From Nitriliruptoraceae bacterium (lineage in GTDB: Bacteria > Actinomycetota > Nitriliruptoria > Nitriliruptorales > Nitriliruptoraceae), in the NCBI GenBank assembly GCA_003554005.1, contig PWEU01000235.1, positions 1 to 8,663 of the forward strand: a stretch of 8,663 nt of DNA. The letters run 5' to 3'. Positions within the stretch are counted from its first letter, which is position 1; every line of letters begins with the position of its first letter. Both the position numbers and the translations under genes were made by a program. Of this stretch, positions 5,863 through 8,663 are shown in pieces. The notes beneath the pieces are model-generated. The model did no database searches and had not been told where the DNA came from. It worked only from the letters and a program-made list of their open reading frames with translations.

Positions 5863-7260
5863 TCACCGTAGACACGTCCCGGCGAAGCCGCCGCCGAGTT
5901 CGTCGTCGGGATCTGCCTCCCACCTCGCTGCCCGCTCGGCAGGGGGGAGCAGCAGCGCGCGGGTCCACGCGCGGCCCCGCTCGTCGAGCGCCCCGATCGG
6001 GTCGCCGGACACCGCCAGACCACCGTGGCCGGCCAGCTCCGAGGCCCACAGCTCCCGCCGTTCGATGCCCGGCCGCACGATGATGCAGTCCGGATCGTTC
6101 ACCCACCAGCGACCGTGCTGCCAGGCACGTGAGCGGCCCATCCGCACCGCTCCCCGTCCCGACGGTTGACTGATATCGCCCAGTGGCGGTGCGAAGTGGG
6201 GGGCGATGTCGGGTGAGATGCGCATGGCATCCACACGCCCGATCGACGGGAGCAGGGGTGCGCCACAGCCGAGCAGGACGGCGTCCTGACCGATCGCGTC
6301 ACGGATCAGGCTGAGGCCCAGCCCGTACGCCTCCAGCGCGGTGATATCGGCGTGTCGGTGGCCGGGCATCGCGCCGCCGTAGAGGAAGTCGATCTTGTGG
6401 TAGCTGAACCCCCACGCCGTCAGCGTCCGGAACACCTCCTGCAGGTGCTCGGCCGCGTCGGGGTGGGTGACGTCCAGGACCCCGATCCGTTGGCCCCAGT
6501 GTTGGTCGGAGGCCTCCGCGCCACCCACCAGCCAGTCGGGATGCTCCTGTGCGAGCCGGCTGTCGGCACCGACCAGGAACGGAGCCGTCCAGATGCCGGC
6601 GCTCCGGCCGGTGTCGGCGATCCGCGCGGCCAGGTCCTCCAGCGGCGAGGGGAAGGTGTCGGTCCGCCGTGACAGCCAGTCGCCGATGCCGGTCTGGTAG
6701 CCGTCGTCGAGCTGGACGGTGTCCACCCCGAGCTCGTGCCGATCGATCAGTGCCAGCTCGTCGAGCAGCAGCTCCTCCGTGATGTCGTGGTAGTAGCCGT
6801 ACCACGAGCACCATCCCGTCCCGAGCCTCCGGTGGGTCCCACCGGCTGGGACGCCGAGCTGGTCGGCGACCGATGCGGCGTGCTCCTCGAGCGCGGTCAC
6901 CAGGTCAGGCGCACGTTCGGTGACGGCGACCTCCCCGTCGGCGGTGATCACGGCGCTCCGCTCACGCAGCTCGAGTCGGATCGACGCGACCTCGGTATCG
7001 GGGTCGGGGCTGTGGATGACCACCACCGGTGCGTCGGCTCCGGGCTGGACGGCCAGCAGCCCCTCGCTCTGGAACCCGGCCGTGGGGGCGGGCAGCTCGG
7101 GGCGGAACGCCATGGTCTGCCAGCGCGGCTTGGCAGGTCGGGGGCTGGTCGCGTCGACCCGGTGGACGCCGGCCGGGCTCCACGACTGCCAGCCGTGCTC
7201 GTACACCACGGCCGTGGCGGGGTCGACGGGTAGGTCGATGACGGTGACGAAGGGCGGCAT
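5863..7260 (-). CDS. GH36 family alpha-galactosidase, short form
   Basis: This 465-residue protein is a GH36 enzyme of clan GH-D, expected to hydrolyse terminal alpha-galactosides such as melibiose or raffinose-type sugars, leaving the sugar with retained configuration. No signal peptide is seen. A short N-terminal beta domain (about 1-140, with EHGWQSWSPAG at 21-31) precedes the barrel, which starts near GTGWCSWYGYYHDITEE (147-163). TVQLDDGYQ (181-189) follows. YHKIDFLYGG (287-296) supplies the nucleophile Asp291, and MRISPDIAP (346-354) the acid/base Asp351. GCGAP (331-335) and RWWVNDPDCIIVRP (384-397) are also family blocks. The protein ends about 45 residues after the last barrel strand, so the C-terminal beta domain of larger relatives is missing. 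AAGGGG lies about 8 nt before the ATG. Its place between the repressor and the GH42 gene fits degradation of mixed galactosides. Other alpha-galactoside substrates are possible. Confidence 0.92.
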   Translation of the reverse strand: MPPFVTVIDLPVDPATAVVYEHGWQSWSPAGVHRVDATSPRPAKPRWQTMAFRPELPAPTAGFQSEGLLAVQPGADAPVVVIHSPDPDTEVASIRLELRERSAVITADGEVAVTERAPDLVTALEEHAASVADQLGVPAGGTHRRLGTGWCSWYGYYHDITEELLLDELALIDRHELGVDTVQLDDGYQTGIGDWLSRRTDTFPSPLEDLAARIADTGRSAGIWTAPFLVGADSRLAQEHPDWLVGGAEASDQHWGQRIGVLDVTHPDAAEHLQEVFRTLTAWGFSYHKIDFLYGGAMPGHRHADITALEAYGLGLSLIRDAIGQDAVLLGCGAPLLPSIGRVDAMRISPDIAPHFAPPLGDISQPSGRGAVRMGRSRAWQHGRWWVNDPDCIIVRPGIERRELWASELAGHGGLAVSGDPIGALDERGRAWTRALLLPPAERAARWEADPDDELGGGFAGTCLR

Positions 7261-7347
7261 GGGCGTTGCCCCTTCTCGGCGGGGATGGTCGGGCCGGATC
7301 GGGTGTGGGTGGTGACCTTCATGTGGCGGGACAGTGGCCTGGCCGGG

Positions 7348-8157
7348 TCAGGTGGCGGCCCCCGCCAGGACGACCTCCAGGCCGGTCTCACGCAACGCGG
7401 CGATCAGATCCGGATCGGCCCGGTCGTCGGTGATCAGCAGGTCCACGTCGTCGAGGTCGCACACGTGTGCGAGCGCGACCTGCCCGAGCTTCGAGCTGTC
7501 GGCGCAGACGACCCGCTGCTGGGAAGCGCGCAGGAGCATGCGCTTGATCTCGGTCTCGGGGAGGTTGACGTTGGTGACGCCCCGCTCGATGTCGATCCCG
7601 TTGCAGCCGATGAAGGCCGTCCCGGCGTTGATGCTGCCGAGCACCAGCCCGGCCAGCGGCTCGACCAGGGAGTGCTGCTTGGAACGGAGCGTGCCTCCGG
7701 TGACCACGACGGTGAGCCGCGGATCGGCGCTCTCCAGTGCCAGCGCGATCGTCAGCGAGCTGGTGAACACGGTGACGTCGCTGAGCTCGGTGCGTTCGGC
7801 CAGGGCCTGGGCGACCGCGGTGGTGGTCGTACCGACGTCGAGCACGATGGTGTCGCCGTCGCTGACCGTGGCGGCCGCTGCCAGCGCGATGGCCCTCTTC
7901 TGGCCAGCTGCGGCGACCTCGGCCTCCTCGAAGCGTCGCTCGGCCGGAGCAGCGGCACGGGGCACGGCTCCGCCCCTCACCCGCCGGAGCTGCCCGCGGG
8001 CCTGGAGCGCATCGAGATCGCCGCGGACGGTCACCTCGGATACATCGAACCGCTCGGCGAGCTCCGCGACCCGCACGAAGTCCTGCTCGCGCAGCAGCGA
8101 GAGCATCCGGTCACGGCGGATCCGGGCGGGGAGCGGTCCCGAGTCGCTGGTGGTCAT
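7348..8157 (-). CDS. DeoR/GlpR-family transcriptional repressor
   Basis: This 269-residue regulator would bind DNA near the locus and respond to a phosphorylated sugar, plausibly a galactose-pathway intermediate. The N-terminal winged helix-turn-helix spans about residues 12-65: RRDRMLSLLREQDFVRVAEL, then FDVSEVTVRGDLDAL and RRVRGGAV. The usual VRRDL of the recognition helix is VRGDL here (Gly46). The C-terminal DeoR effector domain shows GDTIVLDVGTTTTAVAQAL (101-119), VVVTGGTL and the late E-K-DSSK-G pattern (ETEIKRML, CADSSKLG), as in family members that bind phosphosugars. The length is normal for the family. AGGAAGG about 9 nt upstream supports the ATG at 8157. It lies 66 nt after galE and 87 nt before the GH36 gene, in the same direction, so it is probably co-transcribed and self-regulated. 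Its target sites are not proven; repeats at galT are candidates. Confidence 0.93.
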   Translation of the reverse strand: MTTSDSGPLPARIRRDRMLSLLREQDFVRVAELAERFDVSEVTVRGDLDALQARGQLRRVRGGAVPRAAAPAERRFEEAEVAAAGQKRAIALAAAATVSDGDTIVLDVGTTTTAVAQALAERTELSDVTVFTSSLTIALALESADPRLTVVVTGGTLRSKQHSLVEPLAGLVLGSINAGTAFIGCNGIDIERGVTNVNLPETEIKRMLLRASQQRVVCADSSKLGQVALAHVCDLDDVDLLITDDRADPDLIAALRETGLEVVLAGAAT

Positions 8158-8223
8158 CAGCGGGCCTTCCTCGGCAGAGCGTCGAGCTGGTGGAGAGGTC
8201 AGCGGAGCATCGGTGAGGGCCGA

Positions 8224-8663
8224 TCAGGTCGACTCCGCCCAGGCATCGGCGACGATGCGGTCGAGGTCATCGTGGGCGGGAATCCAGTCGAGGAGTCGGC
8301 GTGCACGGTCCGAGGACGCGACCAGGACAGCGGGATCACCGGCCCTCCGTGGGGCCTCCTCGGCCGGGATGGCGTGACCCGTGACGCGGCGGGCCGCCGC
8401 GATGACCTCGCGGACGCTGAAACCGCGCCCGTTACCGAGGTTGCAGGTCAGGTGCCCGTGCTGGTCGAGACGCTCGACCGCCCGCACGTGCGCGTCAGCC
8501 AGGTCGGCGACGTGGATGTAGTCCCGGACGCAGGTGCCGTCCTCGGTCGGGTAGTCGGTCCCGAACACCGTGATGTGGTCGCGCTGACCCTTGGCCACCT
8601 GCAGCACGAGGGGGATGAGGTGGGTCTCGGGATCGTGGCGTTCGCCACGACCGGGGACCGCCC
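8224..8663 (-). CDS. galE: UDP-glucose 4-epimerase, C-terminal part; 5' end beyond the window
   Basis: GalE interconverts UDP-galactose and UDP-glucose using bound NAD, regenerating the UDP-glucose that GalT consumes. Only the last 145 residues are in the window and the frame stays open to the right edge, so the Rossmann NAD-binding part and the catalytic Tyr-x3-Lys lie outside. What is visible is characteristic of GalE: HDPETHLIPLVLQVAKG, VFGTDYPTEDGTCVRDYIHV, DLADAH, then NLGNGRGFSVREVI and RRAGDPAVLVASSDRARRLL, with a normal C-terminus. A GTG codon at 8605-8607 could be misread as a start, but the conserved homology continues upstream of it. It is the first gene of the locus in the window and sits 66 nt before the DeoR-type repressor. 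Related sugar-nucleotide epimerases share parts of this pattern, but the VFGTDYPT-DGT block favours GalE. Confidence 0.94.
   Translation of the reverse strand, partial: AVPGRGERHDPETHLIPLVLQVAKGQRDHITVFGTDYPTEDGTCVRDYIHVADLADAHVRAVERLDQHGHLTCNLGNGRGFSVREVIAAARRVTGHAIPAEEAPRRAGDPAVLVASSDRARRLLDWIPAHDDLDRIVADAWAEST

Noticed and set aside
5769..6023. 85-codon upstream extension of the GH42 gene
   Set aside because: It overlaps the end of the GH36 gene, has low-complexity sequence, and the ATG at 5768 has a proper ribosome binding site and the family N-terminus.
8209..8224. Short inverted repeat ATCGG/CCGAT between galE and the DeoR-type gene
   Set aside because: A 5-bp stem in GC-rich DNA is expected by chance and it overlaps the galE stop codon.
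7334..8377. Plus-strand open frame of 347 codons
   Set aside because: It is antisense to the DeoR-type gene and the end of galE, with a Ser/Arg/Ala-rich composition typical of shadow frames.
1..8663. tRNA, rRNA, CRISPR arrays, transposases or insertion-sequence ends
   Set aside because: No such patterns were seen on reading both strands; the window is densely filled with a single metabolic gene array.

Overview
The window is one side of a galactose and galactoside utilisation locus from a high-GC bacterium, most likely an actinobacterium. The actinobacterial assignment rests on the very GC-rich coding sequence, the GalE and GalT style, and a TANNNT -10 box placed right against a start codon. 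The strongly acidic solute-binding lipoprotein hints at a salt-tolerant lineage such as Nitriliruptoria, but this is only an inference.

Every supported gene is on the minus strand. In transcription order (right to left) they are: the 3' part of galE (UDP-glucose 4-epimerase, cut by the right edge); a DeoR/GlpR-type repressor; a short GH36 alpha-galactosidase; a GH42 beta-galactosidase; galT (galactose-1-phosphate uridylyltransferase); a sugar ABC transporter solute-binding lipoprotein; and the 5' part of a MalF-like sugar permease (cut by the left edge). Gaps between genes are 44 to 167 nt, and no stretch over 300 nt lacks a gene.

Together the genes describe one pathway. The binding protein and permease would import an oligosaccharide with terminal galactose. 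GH36 and GH42, neither with a signal peptide, would release galactose from alpha- and beta-linkages in the cytoplasm. GalT and GalE are Leloir-pathway steps, and the DeoR-type protein would sense a phosphosugar. No galactokinase, second permease or transporter ATPase is visible here; they may lie outside the window or elsewhere in the genome.

The most notable non-coding signals are in the gaps. The galT gap holds a promoter-like sequence that would give a leaderless mRNA, overlapped by palindromes and an 18-bp-spaced direct repeat. The binding-protein cistron is bracketed by stem-loops: a 9-bp stem just before its ribosome binding site, and two strong tandem hairpins (12 and 15 bp stems, no U-tract) between it and the permease. 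The permease is unusual in carrying about 220 extra N-terminal residues with roughly six hydrophobic segments before the normal MalF-like core. Many long open frames overlap these genes in other frames or on the plus strand; I treat them as GC-driven shadows.
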